DNA of 64,000 bases from Pomphorhynchus laevis (GCA_012934845.2 WNNJ02000950.1:124001-188000); one strand, 5' to 3'; shown: positions 1-11,764, numbered from the stretch's first letter. The notes: generated by a model not told the origin, from the sequence alone. A program made the numbers and translations.

Positions 1-2405
1 TGCAAATCTTGCAAATGCAGGAAAGCAGGTAGAGAGTGCTTCAACTGCTCTGCACCTCGTTGTTCAAATAAGCAATTCAATTCGATAAAAAAGAATATAA
101 CTGCAGATAATGCCAGTTTAACTGTTGATTTAAGTAGCAACATTAACGTCTCTCAAATCAAAGTGAACAATATTATCCCACCATTTTTCGCAAATGTAAA
201 CATTACAGTAAATGAAGCTTTTGATGAAGTAGTCACATGGCGTCCCAACTTGTTTTGTCTTCCGAAATGTGCAGAAAGCACGAAGTTCGCTTCAATTTTG
301 GCCGCAGTTTATGAAAGCTTTGTGTTAAGGACCTCTCCGTCTGATGAAGTGTTTAAACTTACAGTGCTATCCCCCAACTTGTCCTTCAACGAAATGGCGT
401 AATGCCTATTTTAACGAGACGAAAAATACTCTCGAGAAGGTTTAAAATGTGGTCTAATAAAGAATACGTGGAGTTACTGTCGAAGGCTCGGGCGCTTCAA
501 TTGCAACTGAGGTTTTCCGAACGACATCAGAAGGGAATCTGGCAGATACAATTCACTGATTCATTGAAAAGAGGTCGAACTACTCAAGCTATGCGCATAC
601 CGCAGAAAGGAAGCTGTCTGCAAGGTATTCTCGATGTTCACTCGGAGATAGATGGAAGAAAAGTACGTGACATTCTCGTTGAGAAACATCCAAATAAGAA
701 TGTAATGCATCAAGATGCTCTACTCCCAACTAATACTTTCACTGATCCTTACTTTTCTCCTATTATATTTGATCAGATCAACTCAAAGGATATTATCGCT
801 ACTTCAACAAGAATCAGAGGCGCTGCTGGACCATCTGGACTGGACGGAGACGCATGGCAAGATATGTTGCAAAATTTTGCAAATCAATCCAATAAGTTGG
901 CCACAGCTCTAGCCAATGTTGGATATCGTATTGCATCTGAATCCTTAAACCCCGAAATCTTCGTCGGACTAACAGCTAGCAGACTTGTTGCACTTGACAA
1001 ATGTCCAGGCGTTTGTCCAATTGGCATATGAGATGTCGCTTGTCGGATTATGTGTAAAACTGTTCTGAACCTTGTATCGGTATCTTTGCAGAATGTTTGT
1101 GGGAATGTACAGTTGTGCGCAGGACAGAAGTCGGGAATAGACTATGCGATACATAGTGTTAGAGCGCGTCTAGATGACAGATCGGATAATGCATTACTTG
1201 CCATATATGCTAATAATGCCTTTAACAGAATCAATAGAGAAGCTATGTTACACAATGTAAAGATTATATGTCCGTCTTTGGGCCATATTGTTTCAAATAT
1301 GTATGGATGTGATACAGTTCTTGGCATTGATTGTGAAATGATAATTGACGAAGATGGTGTGACGCAAGGTGATCCGATGGCAATGGCGAAATTTCCGTCG
1401 CTACCATGCCGATAATAAATGAAATTCGTAGGAAATATCCCACAGTCTTAAACTTATGGTATGCCGATGATGCTAATTTTATCGGGTCACCGAATGATTT
1501 ACTACAGGTTTGGCGCCACTTGAACTTAATAGGTCCAAGATATGGTTACTGCCCAAATGCATCCAAGTGTAAGCTTCTTATTAAAGAAACTTATAAATTG
1601 CAGGCAGAACTACTGTTTAAGGATTCACAAATATCTATATGTACTGATGGGATTACAGTCCTTTGATCCCCAATTGGAACTAGTGCTTACGTATCTTCTA
1701 TTGTAGTCGAGAATGTACAGTTCCTTTGCAAAATTGTCGAACGTTTGTCTGGTGTTGCCACTTACGACCCACATGTTGCATATGTTGCACATACTGTAGC
1801 AATCCAATCAAAATGGATATTCCTCAAGAGAACAACTCCTTGTAATGTATCATAGTATGATCCTTTAGAATATGCCATACGCACGAGGCTGATCCCTGCT
1901 CTGCTGGGAATTCAACTGATAACTGATGACATTCGTCTGATAACTGAAACACCAACTTATTTAGGTCTAGCTATCGCAAACCCATCTAAGAACGTTATTC
2001 AAGAATATAAATGGTCAAGATTAATGTGTTCAGCTCTAAATGAACAACGACTCACCGATGTAAAGCCTCATGTTAGACAAAATGACATAGCGAAACAAAT
2101 TAATCGGGAAAAGCGTGAAATATCTACAATAACGAGATCATTAATTTCCGAGAATTATTCTTCGGCAATGATGTATGCATCAAAAAAAGGTGATTCAGCA
2201 TGGCTACAATCACGCCCACTTGCGTATAAGGGATATCATCTTTCTAGACTGGAATTTGTGGATGCAATTGCGGCTAGGTATGGTTGGATGCCAAGTTGCT
2301 TAAAGAACAAGTGTCGATGTGGGGTACAAATGTTTATACAACACGCACTATCTTGTCCACATGGTGGGATTCCTATGTCTCGACACAACTGTGCTGCTAG
2401 GTTTA
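1..2405 (+). mobile_element. RLE-type LINE, copy A1 (degenerate, cut by window edge)
   Basis: This is a non-LTR retrotransposon of the kind that carries a restriction-like endonuclease (RLE) after the reverse transcriptase. A Cys-rich module opens the window (bases 1-72, frame 1; CKSCKCRKAGRECFNC and two further Cys). An RT region follows: GAAGPSGLDGDAW near 810-850, LCAGQKSG near 1,115, GVTQGDPMAMA near 1,360-1,390 and WYADDANF near 1,458. The thumb lies at about 1,780-2,140 and the start of the RLE zinc knuckle (CRCGVQMFIQHALSC) near 2,315-2,360. The frame changes several times and there are in-frame stops, so the copy is dead. In RT motif A the Asp seen in copy B (IDARNAF) is Tyr here (IYANNAF). 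The C-x-C-x8-H-x4-C knuckle places it with R2, R4, NeSL and Hero type LINEs; the exact clade is not resolved. Confidence 0.75.
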
Positions 2406-3660
2406 ATGCACACGGCTTATTCTGCATTCGTATATGGAGCCCAATCAAAGTGGATACACCTTTCAAGAACGACTAAAATCACTCCTGAAAGCATGCAACC
2501 ATTACACGATGAGATTTATGGGCAATTTGTACAAATACTTGTCAACACCGAACTATCTGACATGCAGAAGCAAATTATTGCATTACCAACGTCCGTTGGT
2601 GGTCTTGGCATCAGAAGTCCTATCGTGGAAGCAGTATCGTAGTTTGAGTCGTCAAGAATTTAAACGTCCACCTACTCAAAAGATTTGAGTTTTTCTGAAT
2701 TAATTGATGCCCAACATGAGGCCCGAAGACTTATAACCAGCACAAACTTAGCCACTGCCATAGCCAAAAGAGCTGATATTGTCAGATTATTCGAGGATGC
2801 GGAAATATTTTACAGTACGCTAGTTTGAAGGGCGCATCCAGCTGGTTAACAATCCGTCCACTATCGTTTAAATCATTCCACCTGTCACATCATGAATTTC
2901 AAGATGCTGTCGCAGCACGGTATGGATGGACTCCAAACGACATATCGGGTATATGCATCTGTGGATCAGAGATGTCTTGCTGTCATGCGTTATCGTGTCG
3001 TAGGGGTGCCTTGACAATAATTAGACATAACGAGATACGAGATACACTATCCAGATATTTGTCCACTGCATGTAGCTGTGTTGCCTTGGAACCGTGCCTG
3101 TCAGCAGTACCCGAATACTACAACTTTTTGACCAGTACGACAACTCGCAAACCTATAGATCGAGCAGATATTGTGTGCAACGGACTTTTTGGAACTACGA
3201 TGTAGCGAACGTTTATCGACGTTTGTATTTTCAATAGTCTTGCACCATTCTATACCATTAAGTCACTATCCGCTGCATTTGAATATCACTAAAGCAAAAA
3301 GCGAGCGAAATACGAAGAACGAATTATTGATATTGAAAATGCATCATTTTCTCCATTCGTAGTTTCGACCAACGACGATTTTGGACCGGCAGCGTCTGCT
3401 TTGCTGAAGAACTTAGCTAGAAAAATATCAGATAAAAAAGGAACATACTATAGTGATGAGATGAGCGCTTTGCGCACATCAATCGGCATATCTTCGGCTA
3501 GAATGGTATCGGCTTGTTTAAAAGAACCAATATCAAAGATCCTACGCCATTCTGACAACATTCCAATACGGAGACGGTGATTACATCGAATGAATACTAA
3601 TTTTAATTTTGTTTGTTTAAAATGAGCCCATTTGCGGGATTCCTTGAATGTAATTTTTGA
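2406..3660 (+). mobile_element. RLE-type LINE, copy A2 (3' part only)
   Basis: This second copy starts in the thumb region (AHTAYSAFVYGAQSKW, about 2,405-2,455), continues through GGLGIRSP near 2,600, then repeats the RLE region already seen in copy A1. The knuckle CICGSEMSCCHALSC lies near 2,954-3,000, followed by RHNEIRD near 3,022-3,043. The C-terminal tail (YEERIIDIENASFSPFVV and onward) is open to a stop at 3,578-3,580. The frame is broken between these blocks. Because the thumb reappears after an RLE knuckle, this cannot be one element with copy A1. It is either a 5'-truncated copy that landed in A1 or a recombinant. The short 3' UTR runs to about 3,660. Confidence 0.7.
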
Positions 3661-3791
3661 AATAAATCAGGTATAATTAACAAAACTTTAAAAAAGTTTG
3701 ATATCTAATAAACATACAATAGCGGCATTGAAGACATCAGTAAGCTCGGCTCCATAAGATAGTAAGCTCGAAAATTGTCTACGGTCAAAAA

Positions 3792-4313
3792 ATGACTCGT
3801 GGACGTCCGGCAAATGAAAATTTACGCTGCACACGCAATGGTCCATCCGCTGTGTGTAAGGGTTGCCGATGTGGCAAAGCAAATACGGTATGCTTAAACT
3901 GTCGTGCTTTGAAATGCCAAAATCGATCGAAGAAGATTGATACAGTTATAGTTCAAGACTTGTCGTTAAATAACACTAACGAAAGTGCGACTAATTATAA
4001 TTCGAACAGTTACAATAAATTGTTCACCGATTACACAATAAAGTTGCATGCTTTTTATGAAGAGGTTATTACTTGGAATCCAAATTTATTTATGTTACCT
4101 AAGTGTAATGCAAGTCATGAATTTATTGAGATGGTCGCAAATCTAATTAAGCACTTCTCATCATTCGCATACGGTGACGTTCCATCGTTGAAGGTATTAA
4201 CAGTTATGTTTCAAATTATTCTACAGAACGTTCAGTCAAGAAAGATATCAGTTCTAAGAAAAACCCTCGAGAGACGTTTGTCAATGTGGATGCCAGAGAA
4301 TTTGAGTTACTGA
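3792..4313 (+). pseudogene. N-terminal Cys-rich region of RLE-type LINE copy B
   Basis: Open for 173 codons from an ATG. Residues about 20-50 hold a dense Cys motif, CKGCRCGKANTVCLNC followed by LKCQNR, which also appears in frame at bases 1-72 of the window. It is probably a zinc-binding module that binds nucleic acid, as N-terminal zinc fingers do in R2-type LINEs; that role is inferred. The next stretch (EEVITWNPNLFMLPKC) matches the EVVTWRPNLFCLPKC of copy A1, so it is a conserved part of the family's protein. The frame then breaks before the RT region. Confidence 0.6.
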
Positions 4314-5953
4314 TGGATGAAGCTGCATACTTACAGAAGAACAGAACGAGAATGTACAAATCAATAGGAAACGTTCATAATAAAATTGTAAAATTAGTAA
4401 AAAAATGGAAACATTAGACAAGCAACAAATCTTCTTGAAGCAATATCTGAAATATCAGCTCAAATCATGGACTTAAACGATCATATTGATACTTGCATGG
4501 TCAGAGAGAAATTAAAAGAACTACACCCAAATGCAACAGGCATAGATGTAGATGAATTATTACATGGTCCCCTTGGACGTCATGTAGAGAGTCATTACAT
4601 TAGATTCGCGAAGATCACAGGTGAGGACGTAATCAGGGAATGTAAAGTCACACAAGGTGCTGCTGGTTCGTCTGGTACAAATGCTCAAATGTGGAGATCA
4701 TTTCTGATGAACTTCGGAAAGGAATCTGTCAAACTTGCAAACAACGTTGCGGCCATGACGATACAAATTGCATCACACAATATCGATCCAATTTTTATGA
4801 CAGCTCTAACTGCATCGCGTCTAATACCGTTAAATAAATGTCCGGGCATCAGACCAATTGGATCGGCGAAGTTCTGCGGCGTATATCAGGAAAACTTATC
4901 AATAGAATAATAAAACATGACTTAATTTCAGTGTGCAGCCTCGAACAAATGTGTGCGGGTCAAAGATGTGGTTCTGAGTTTGTAATTCATTCGATCCGTA
5001 AAGCGTTTAATGACTCCGCGGATATGTGTATTTTTAGTATAGACGCCAGAAATGCTTTTAAATACTTTAATCGGATGCTTGCCCTTAAGAATATGAATTA
5101 CGTATGCCCTGATTTATCTCAAATTTTGAGGAATGAATATTTAAGTCCAGCCACGCTTTTAGTGGGTGATGAAGTCTTGTACTCTTCTCAAATTTACGCA
5201 AGGGGATCTGCTTGCAATGTCCGCTTTCGCCGCAACGATTATACCTCTTATCCCTAAAATTAAGCACGAGATACCCGAGCTAACACAAAGATGGTATGCA
5301 GACGACACGTGTTTTGTCGGGAAAATTTCAGGTTAAAAAATCGTCTGCTGGGATATATTAACCTTGTCTGGCCCTAATTTTGGTTTTCATTTAAATCCAA
5401 AAAATGTTACTTGCTTGTTAATTCCGAAAACAACACGAGTAATACTGATTTTTTTGCGGGTAATAACATCAACGTAGAGACAGAGGGAATTCAATTATTA
5501 GGAAGTTACAAAGGTTCTGGAGAGTTTATTAATGAACATACGAAGAGTGCTCTTAAAAAATGGTACTTGTTGCTCGGAAAATTGTACAGTCTTGCTGAAC
5601 AAAATTCACATGTCGCTTTTTCTCTACTAACAAAATCGATACAGCAGAAGTAGAAATTCATCCAAAGAACATGTCCCGTGAAGTCAAGCATTTTTGATCC
5701 AATAACACAATTTTTAAAGACGAAATTATTACAAAAAATACTTGGAATAAAAGTTTTTAGTAGTTTCGTAGCTAAAGCTTATGTGTTACCTGTCAAATTA
5801 GGTGGTTTGGGTATTGACGATCCCTCAGACGAAACTACTAAACGTTACGACAATTCTGTAAAATAATGTGAACCATTATATAAAAGCCTGGGCCCAGAGA
5901 AAATAAGAATTTAGCAGGAAGAGATTGCTCGAGCGATTAAGAAAGATAATCAA

Positions 5954-6727
5954 TTGAAATTAGTAGAAACAAAAACACAAATACTTGAATCTTCCGATAA
6001 GACAATACGCCGTCTGTTCGATAGCGCATGTACCACTGGTACATTATCATGGATCACAGTTATACCGAATGTTCATAAAGGATTTTTCCTTAGCCATAAA
6101 CAGTTTCAGGATGCAATGGCTATTAGATACAACAGCTATCCTGGAGATTCGCTATCGTATTGTAGGTGTGGCGAAAAAGCTAGTATCCCTCATATTTTGT
6201 CTTGTAAGAATGGAGGACTGCCGAAAATACGTCACAAAGCAACCCGGGATTTGATGGTGAAATTTGCTGAGGTAGCAATAGAACCAATGTTACTACCTGT
6301 TGCTGATTCACAAGTTTTTGAAAACATAAATACAACCAGAGATCGTTCAGCACGAGTAGACTTCTCATGCACTGGTGTAGGGGAATTGTTGGAGCGGTCG
6401 TATTTCGACATATGTGTTTTCAATAACTTTGCCCCGTCATATCCAAATGCGTCGTCTAGTTTCGTATATCATGAACAAAAGAAAAATAATATATATCTTG
6501 AACGCATCCAAACAATCGAGAATGGTTCTTTTGTACCTCTTGTCTTCTCTGCTTTGTGGAGGAATTGGACCGGCAGCGGACATCTTGCTAAAATATTTTG
6601 CCAGAAAATCGGAGACATATCAAAATGGTTACAGCGATATAATTGCAAATTTGCATTGCCATGTATCGTTTCTAATGGCCAAGATGGGTCAATTTACTAT
6701 ACGCACAAGTCGATTACCTTCAATTGA
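5954..6727 (+). pseudogene. RLE endonuclease domain of LINE copy B
   Basis: This is a 257-codon open stretch covering the endonuclease of the element. The zinc knuckle CRCGEKASIPHILSC is at 6,161-6,205 (C-x-C-x8-H-x4-C), followed by RHKATRDLM. A PD-(D/E)XK-like core follows: ARVDFSCTGVGE and then YFDICVF, which correspond to the KPD and DVTV motifs of R2-type restriction-like endonucleases. The tail (IENGSFVPLVFSALW) is shared with copy A2. The domain would nick the target DNA to prime reverse transcription. The domain frame is intact here, but the RT part upstream is broken, so no active protein is expected. Confidence 0.7.
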
Positions 6728-6837
6728 TAATAATCAATTTGAAGATACCAAGAAAAGTTAAAAATTATTTTTTGTGTGAATATTTGTACATTGACTCAAC
6801 TATTTTGTTTATTTATCTTTAAAATTATTATTATGAA

Positions 6838-7640
6838 ACAATTATTATTATTCATTGACCGCCAAAAGAGCAAAGCTCAAAACTGGGGCTCAGTAAAAAA
6901 AGAGAGAGAGAATTAAAAAATAGACAACAAAATAGCTGGAACAAGTCAGGAGTCAAGGCGGAATTCAGCACGAAGATAATTCTTCAATTCTGATACATGT
7001 GTGGCCTCAACAACAGTAGATGGTAATTTATTCCAATGTTTGACAATTCGATGTCACCTCGGTTCCGCTTCGGTTTCAGTTTGTGTACCAGTTTAAGCTT
7101 GTGTCCTCGTAGATTTTCATTAGCAGAAAGTGTAAATAGAGGGTTTTAAACGTGCTTAGAAGAGTGCAGTGTCCTCCACACCAACATCAAAACTGCTTAA
7201 ATCAAGGACGTCTCAACATCGCATATGCCTAGAACGTCTAGTCTCTGAGGGTAGGGAATATCTCGAATAGAAGAAACCATATGGCTAGCTTTACGGAGAA
7301 TGCCCTCAAGTAAACGCAAATCACCCTTAGATTGCGGAAAGACTGCTGATGAAGCATATAACATATAAGAAAGGACAATCGAAAAGAACAGCACCATAAA
7401 TGAGTCAACATCTATTGAACCTCGCGTTTTTCGTAGTAGCCCTAGGATGCGTTGACGTTTGCTTACAATATATCATACATGAGGACCTGATGACAGATTA
7501 TTAGATAATATAATACCGAGATCCTTGACTTGATCAACATTCTCGATGGTAGCACCGCCTAAAGTGTACGAGCCGGAGTACATCAACTGACCTAAATGTA
7601 TGTGATAGGTCTTTGTAATTATAATGAAGAATTGAAGTCA
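6838..7640 (-). mobile_element. CR1-like LINE, 3' end fragment
   Basis: Read on the minus strand, this holds the last part of a CR1-like ORF2 and its 3' UTR. The open stretch at 7,197-7,397 contains LSYMLYASSAVFPQS, matching LSHILYASPACYPET in the intact copy at 37,922-40,618. Upstream residues VDQVKDLGIILSNNL match the same copy. The element ends with a small hairpin (GAGCAAAGCTC in plus orientation at 6,868-6,878) and a (TTA)n run at 6,841-6,851. The 5' part is missing, as usual for target-primed insertion. Confidence 0.75.
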
Positions 7641-9615
7641 ATATCTAACGATGAAATAAGAAACAAAATAGAAACATAATGCAATGGTATAAGTTTTAGT
7701 TTTGATGAAATAATTGAACATATATAGAAACTAATATATGTATTATAATATGAACATATATAACTGTATATGTTTTATATTATATATGAACATATATAAA
7801 CTCATAATCTAGAATTTATTGAAAATGTTGAATAAAGGTAAATGATATTAAAAGGGTATAAATATAGGTTAAAAAATAACAATGTCAAAAACAAAATTTA
7901 CAATTCCTTATATAATGACTTAAATGCTTACTTTGGTAAGCTGATTAAGAGTAAAAGCTTAAATACATCAAAGATAAACATTTGGAAAACTTATATATTT
8001 GATAAAATTAGAGAGAAAATGAAAATAACAAACAATTATAAAGGGAAGATCAAATTAATAAAGATAGGTATAAAGAACTTACTAAATTAAAGCATAACTA
8101 CATAATAACAGCTATTAATAAAGCTAGTAATAACTTTGTCTTCATATGCAAAAAGCTTTATTATGATATAGGGATAAAAGAAATTAATTATAATGATTTA
8201 AATGTAAATCCAACATATGAACGTAGTGAGTTAAGTTTAGAAACAATTATTACAAGTCACTGTTCTATAATGGATAAGAAGGGTATAAAAATTAAATCAG
8301 ATAATAAAACTATACCTATATTATATTGGAATCCAAAATTACATAAAAATCCAATAAAACCTAGATTCACATGTAGTGCGTTTAAATGTGCATAAAAACT
8401 ACTTTCTGTCTATATGAATAAAATACTCAAAGTAATTTAAGCACTCTTCAAAAAATATTGCAAGGTAATCGAAATTAATACTGGTATAAAACACTATTTC
8501 AGTATTAATTCTACAAAAGAATTTTTAGAACAGATAAAAGGAATAAATTTTCAGAATATAAATACGTACGATTTTAGTACGCTTTATACAAATCTAGATT
8601 TAGTAGATATTAAAGAAGCGTTAGTAAAATTAATTAATCTTATAAAGCACTGTTTCAGTGTTAACTTCACAAAAGAATTTTTAAAACAAACAAGAGGAAT
8701 AAATTTTCAAAATATAAATACGGTTATAGTACGCTTTATACAAATTTAGATTTAGCAGATATTAAAGAAGCGTTAGAAAAATTATTTAACCCTATATTCG
8801 GAATATATATAACATATCTAACAAAAATTCAGTATATCTAAAAAAATTCAGCCATCAAGTAAATAGGGATAAAATTGAATTATGAGAATCCTTAAATATT
8901 TTGATAAATCAAAATTATTAAAGATAACGCATATCTATATTTAGACAAGTAAAATGTGTTCCAACAGGCGGCTATAGTATCCCAATTAAAGCTGACTTAT
9001 TTTTGAGCTTTATAGAATATGAATTTGTTTATAACTGTAAAAAAACAAATCTAAACTATATAAATATATGAAATATATGTTTCGATATATTGATGATATA
9101 TGTGTATTTTACTCTAATGATTTTTATCCAATAAGTGAATAAATTTATCCAAGTAACCTTATTCTTAATAAAACTAAAATTGATGTTAAAGAAGGCATAT
9201 ATCTAGATATGAACATTAAATTAACATCAATTAAAAATATTTGCAACTTATATCGTAAAGATTACATTTAAATTTACAAGAAACATATTTTTGAATGATC
9301 ATTTATGCATATTATATAATATAAAATATAATCCATAAAATAATGAAATTTAAAGAATTATCATAATATGTAATAATATTGGTTTTCTTCAGAATCATTT
9401 TAATAATTTAGTAAATACCTATTTTAGATAAGGTTACTATAAAAAATCAAACTAAAAATAGTTAAGTGTATAAATCAACAAAATAGTATTAAAAAATAAA
9501 TTAATAAGGGAAAATTTTAATGGATGGATAATAAATAATACACTTTGTATTAAGATAAAATACTTGATAATCAAATTTCATCAGAGAAAATACATCATTA
9601 CCATGTATTTGGCCC
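7641..9615 (+). mobile_element. Penelope-like element (degenerate)
   Basis: This AT-rich retroelement has RT motifs typical of Penelope-like elements. They are YWNPKLHKNPIKPRF near 8,325, YDFSTLYTNLDL near 8,566, the IFRQVK..P.GG..IP..ADLFL block near 8,940-9,010, RYIDDICVFYSND near 9,082, and GIYLDMNIK near 9,195. The first part is open at 7,842-8,090 (lysine and asparagine rich). Many stops and shifts mark it as dead. I see no GIY-YIG domain in this copy. It contains an internal tandem duplication (8,485-8,795). The 3' limit is the junction with a minus-strand L2 element near 9,615. Confidence 0.75.
8485..8795 (+). repeat. Tandem duplication inside the Penelope-like element
   Basis: Two head-to-tail units of about 156 bp (8,485-8,640 and 8,641-about 8,795) both carry the KEFL..I.GINFQNINT stretch and the TLYTNLDL RT motif. 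They differ at roughly one position in ten, so the duplication is old or the two halves came from different copies. Confidence 0.7.
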
Positions 9616-9806
9616 CGCTGCTATGACGGAGTCGACGCTTGGAGAGTAGGCATTGGATGTAAAACCATGGGGCACGATGCAAGCGAGGTGAGGGTGAGGC
9701 TTGAAGGGCAAGAAAAGATCGAGAGTGGATGTGAGTTTAGAGTCAAAAAGAAAGGCAAGATCGTGTGTAAAGTATGATGTTATTGTGTGAGAAGATAGAG
9801 ACGATT

Positions 9807-10793
9807 TTAGTAAGGCGGAGCGGAGAAGTGGGAGGTCAAGTTTTCTCCAAGGGTGACGTAGGGTGGTTGGTGTGTGAAGCGGGGTGTGGTTGGAAGTGAG
9901 ATCAAGGGTGACGAGAAAGTGATCGGATAGACCAGGATTGGAGATGAACAGTGAGGTGTAGGCAGCAAAACGATCGGGGACAGCGATGATGTAGAGTGCC
10001 CGCTAAGGATATGTGTGGAGTGGGCATTTGAGATGAGTTTGTAATTGTAGTTGGATAGAATGTTGATGAACCGGATGGAATCGGTGGAAAAGGGGCGGTC
10101 TAGGCGGATGTTGAAGTCGCCTAGAACGAGTGAAGCGATTGAGGAGAAAGAACAACGAGAAAGGAGGTCAGCGAGTTTGGTAAAAAATAAGGATGTAGGA
10201 GCTGATGAACAAGGACGGTTTACAATGGCGAGATCTAAAGTGATTGGGCTAGAATAACGACAAGTGAGCAATTTAAAAGAGCAAGGACTGAAAGGGGGAG
10301 TGATTTTGCGAAGAGACGCGGGGTGATCCGCGAATGCGACGATGCCGCCATGATTAGAGAATTTAGAACGGGATGAGCTGAGGGGGCGGGCGGATTCGAC
10401 TAGTGATCAACCGGCAGAGAGCAGACCGCGAATGGAGAGGTCGTCGGAATCTGAGTGCCAGGATTCGGTTAGGCAGAAGAGATCGATGGATTGCTTGGTG
10501 AATAGGTTGAGGATAAGATCTGATTTATTGAGATTGGATCTAGTGTTGAGGAGGCCGATGCGGAAACCGTGTGTGGTGGTATAAGGGTCTAGCGGAGAAG
10601 ACACATAGGGGAGATGGAACGCCATCGAATTTTTGGGTGCGCGTGGACTTTTTGAAAATTTCCGTCTATGTTTCGGATGGAGAGATGTTTCGCCGTTTTC
10701 CTCGCAACGGTGTTTTTCGATGCGGGCAGAAGAGAGTTGAGCGATTTTAGAAGAGGTGCGATCGTGGAAAATTCGAGTGGTTGAAGATGACAT
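9807..10793 (-). pseudogene. AP endonuclease region of L2 subfamily-2 copy
   Basis: Two open stretches on the minus strand (10,407-10,793 and 9,807-10,271) make up an apurinic-type endonuclease domain of an L2/CR1-group LINE. Visible motifs are GLLNTRSNLNKSD (strand 1), CLTESWHSDSDD (catalytic Glu region), LDLAIVNRP and VLGDFNIRLDRP. The domain nicks target DNA during insertion. The two parts lie in different frames, separated by about 135 bases, so this copy is inactive. Confidence 0.7.
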
Positions 10794-10797
10794 GAGT

Positions 10798-11596
10798 TTA
10801 AATCGTTGAAAGAGGACAGAGGACGCGTGAGAGTGAAGCTTGAAAACGATTTACAGGAGGGGGGCTTAGAAGAATTAGATTGAGAAGATTTGTTAAGGCG
10901 GATGAATGCGACAGGATAGATGTCCTGAAAAAGGATGGTTTATCCGCAGAAACTAGATACGAGAGGATGGATCTAAAGGCGGAAACATCGTGGTCGAGAC
11001 GTGCTTGTGGAGATAAGGAGGTGTAAAGAGTGATATTAGTGACAATGACGCAACGATCGCGAGAAGGAAAGCGTTTCCGTAAAGGGAGAAGAGTGACGTG
11101 AGTGGGTGAGATCACGATGGGAGAGCTGGCGATGAGGATTTGGAGGGAGTTGGTTTGACGATCGGATACGTAGAGGACTATGATTATAAAGAGGGTGGCG
11201 AGCGAAGTGAGGAAAGGTTATGAGTGGAAGAATCGTGGATGTTGGTGGAGGTGATTTTGATTGATGAATGTAGGTTATTGAGAAACGAGACAGGAAGTAC
11301 GGGACGGGGAGTGAACATGACATGGGATGGGAAGTGTATATAGTGGCAGGGAGACGGGTGTAGAAAGGACATCAGAAACGACGGGGTAGTTTGAGTGAAC
11401 GTATTCGATGTTGATGTGTGCTTATTGGAGAGGTTGCGGATTTGTTTGTTGGCACACAAACTACATAAGAAGTCTTTTTTAGACTTATTGTTGTCGCAGG
11501 CGATTGTTGTCCAGACGCTGCAGTCGTGTGTCGAGCACTGTACTTGCAGTTGTGCATAGTTGGTGTCGTTCTTAGCTGTTTTTTACGTCCTCCCAT
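10798..11596 (-). pseudogene. ORF1-like region of L2 subfamily-2 copy
   Basis: Minus-strand stretches open in several frames lie upstream of the endonuclease. The block RFPSRDRCVIVTNITLY has a close counterpart (RFPSRDRCIIISNLKLF) upstream of the endonuclease in the L2 element at 29,946-34,157. It also has one (RDRFVIVTNIT) in the copy at 41,456, so it is a real family protein. It is Ser and Thr rich with a short basic end. I do not recognise a standard ORF1 domain. The start is probably near 11,596, just after the shared 5' UTR. Confidence 0.5.
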
Positions 11597-11764
11597 TAAC
11601 GTCCTTGTGTGTTCACGCTGTTAGATTTGCTACTTCAACTAATCGGCGAGCGCAGCGCGACGATCTATCTAAGCTTATCGAGAGATTAAGCTCAATCTGC
11701 GAGCGTTGCGAGCGGAACTGACAGGAAAAATCTGGAATGTTTTAATTTGATGATATCAAGAAAA

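Larger units (their letters stand above)
3670..6825 (+). mobile_element. RLE-type LINE, copy B (nearly full length, degenerate)
   Basis: This is the most complete copy of the family. The ORF start is at 3,792, followed by a Cys-rich module, a long N-terminal region, RT blocks and an RLE domain that ends at 6,727. RT landmarks are GAAGSSGTNAQMW near 4,657, CPGIRPIG near 4,841, IDARNAF near 5,040 and WYADDTCF near 5,293. The thumb has GGLGIDDP near 5,803. At least three frame changes separate these blocks. The 3' UTR is AT-rich and stops where the (TTA)n tail of a minus-strand CR1 begins. About 130 bp between the stop of A2 and this start may be its 5' UTR. Confidence 0.75.
9616..11740 (-). mobile_element. 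L2-like LINE, subfamily 2: 5' UTR, ORF1 and endonuclease, no RT
   Basis: Read from 11,740 down, this copy starts with a 5' UTR shared with the subfamily-1 element at 29,965 (ATTCCAGATT...CCTGTCAGTT, then a GC-rich CTCGC stretch). An ORF1-like region follows, then an AP endonuclease domain. It stops in the linker before the RT, where it meets the Penelope element. Loss of the 3' half with a preserved 5' end is the reverse of normal LINE truncation, so a later deletion or recombination is likely. The sequence has several frame breaks. Confidence 0.75.

Noticed and set aside
7641-9615. Group II intron or retron as the source of the RT
   Set aside because: The WNPKLHKNP and GVPMGGNSSP-type motifs are specific to Penelope-like elements, and no ribozyme domain is visible.
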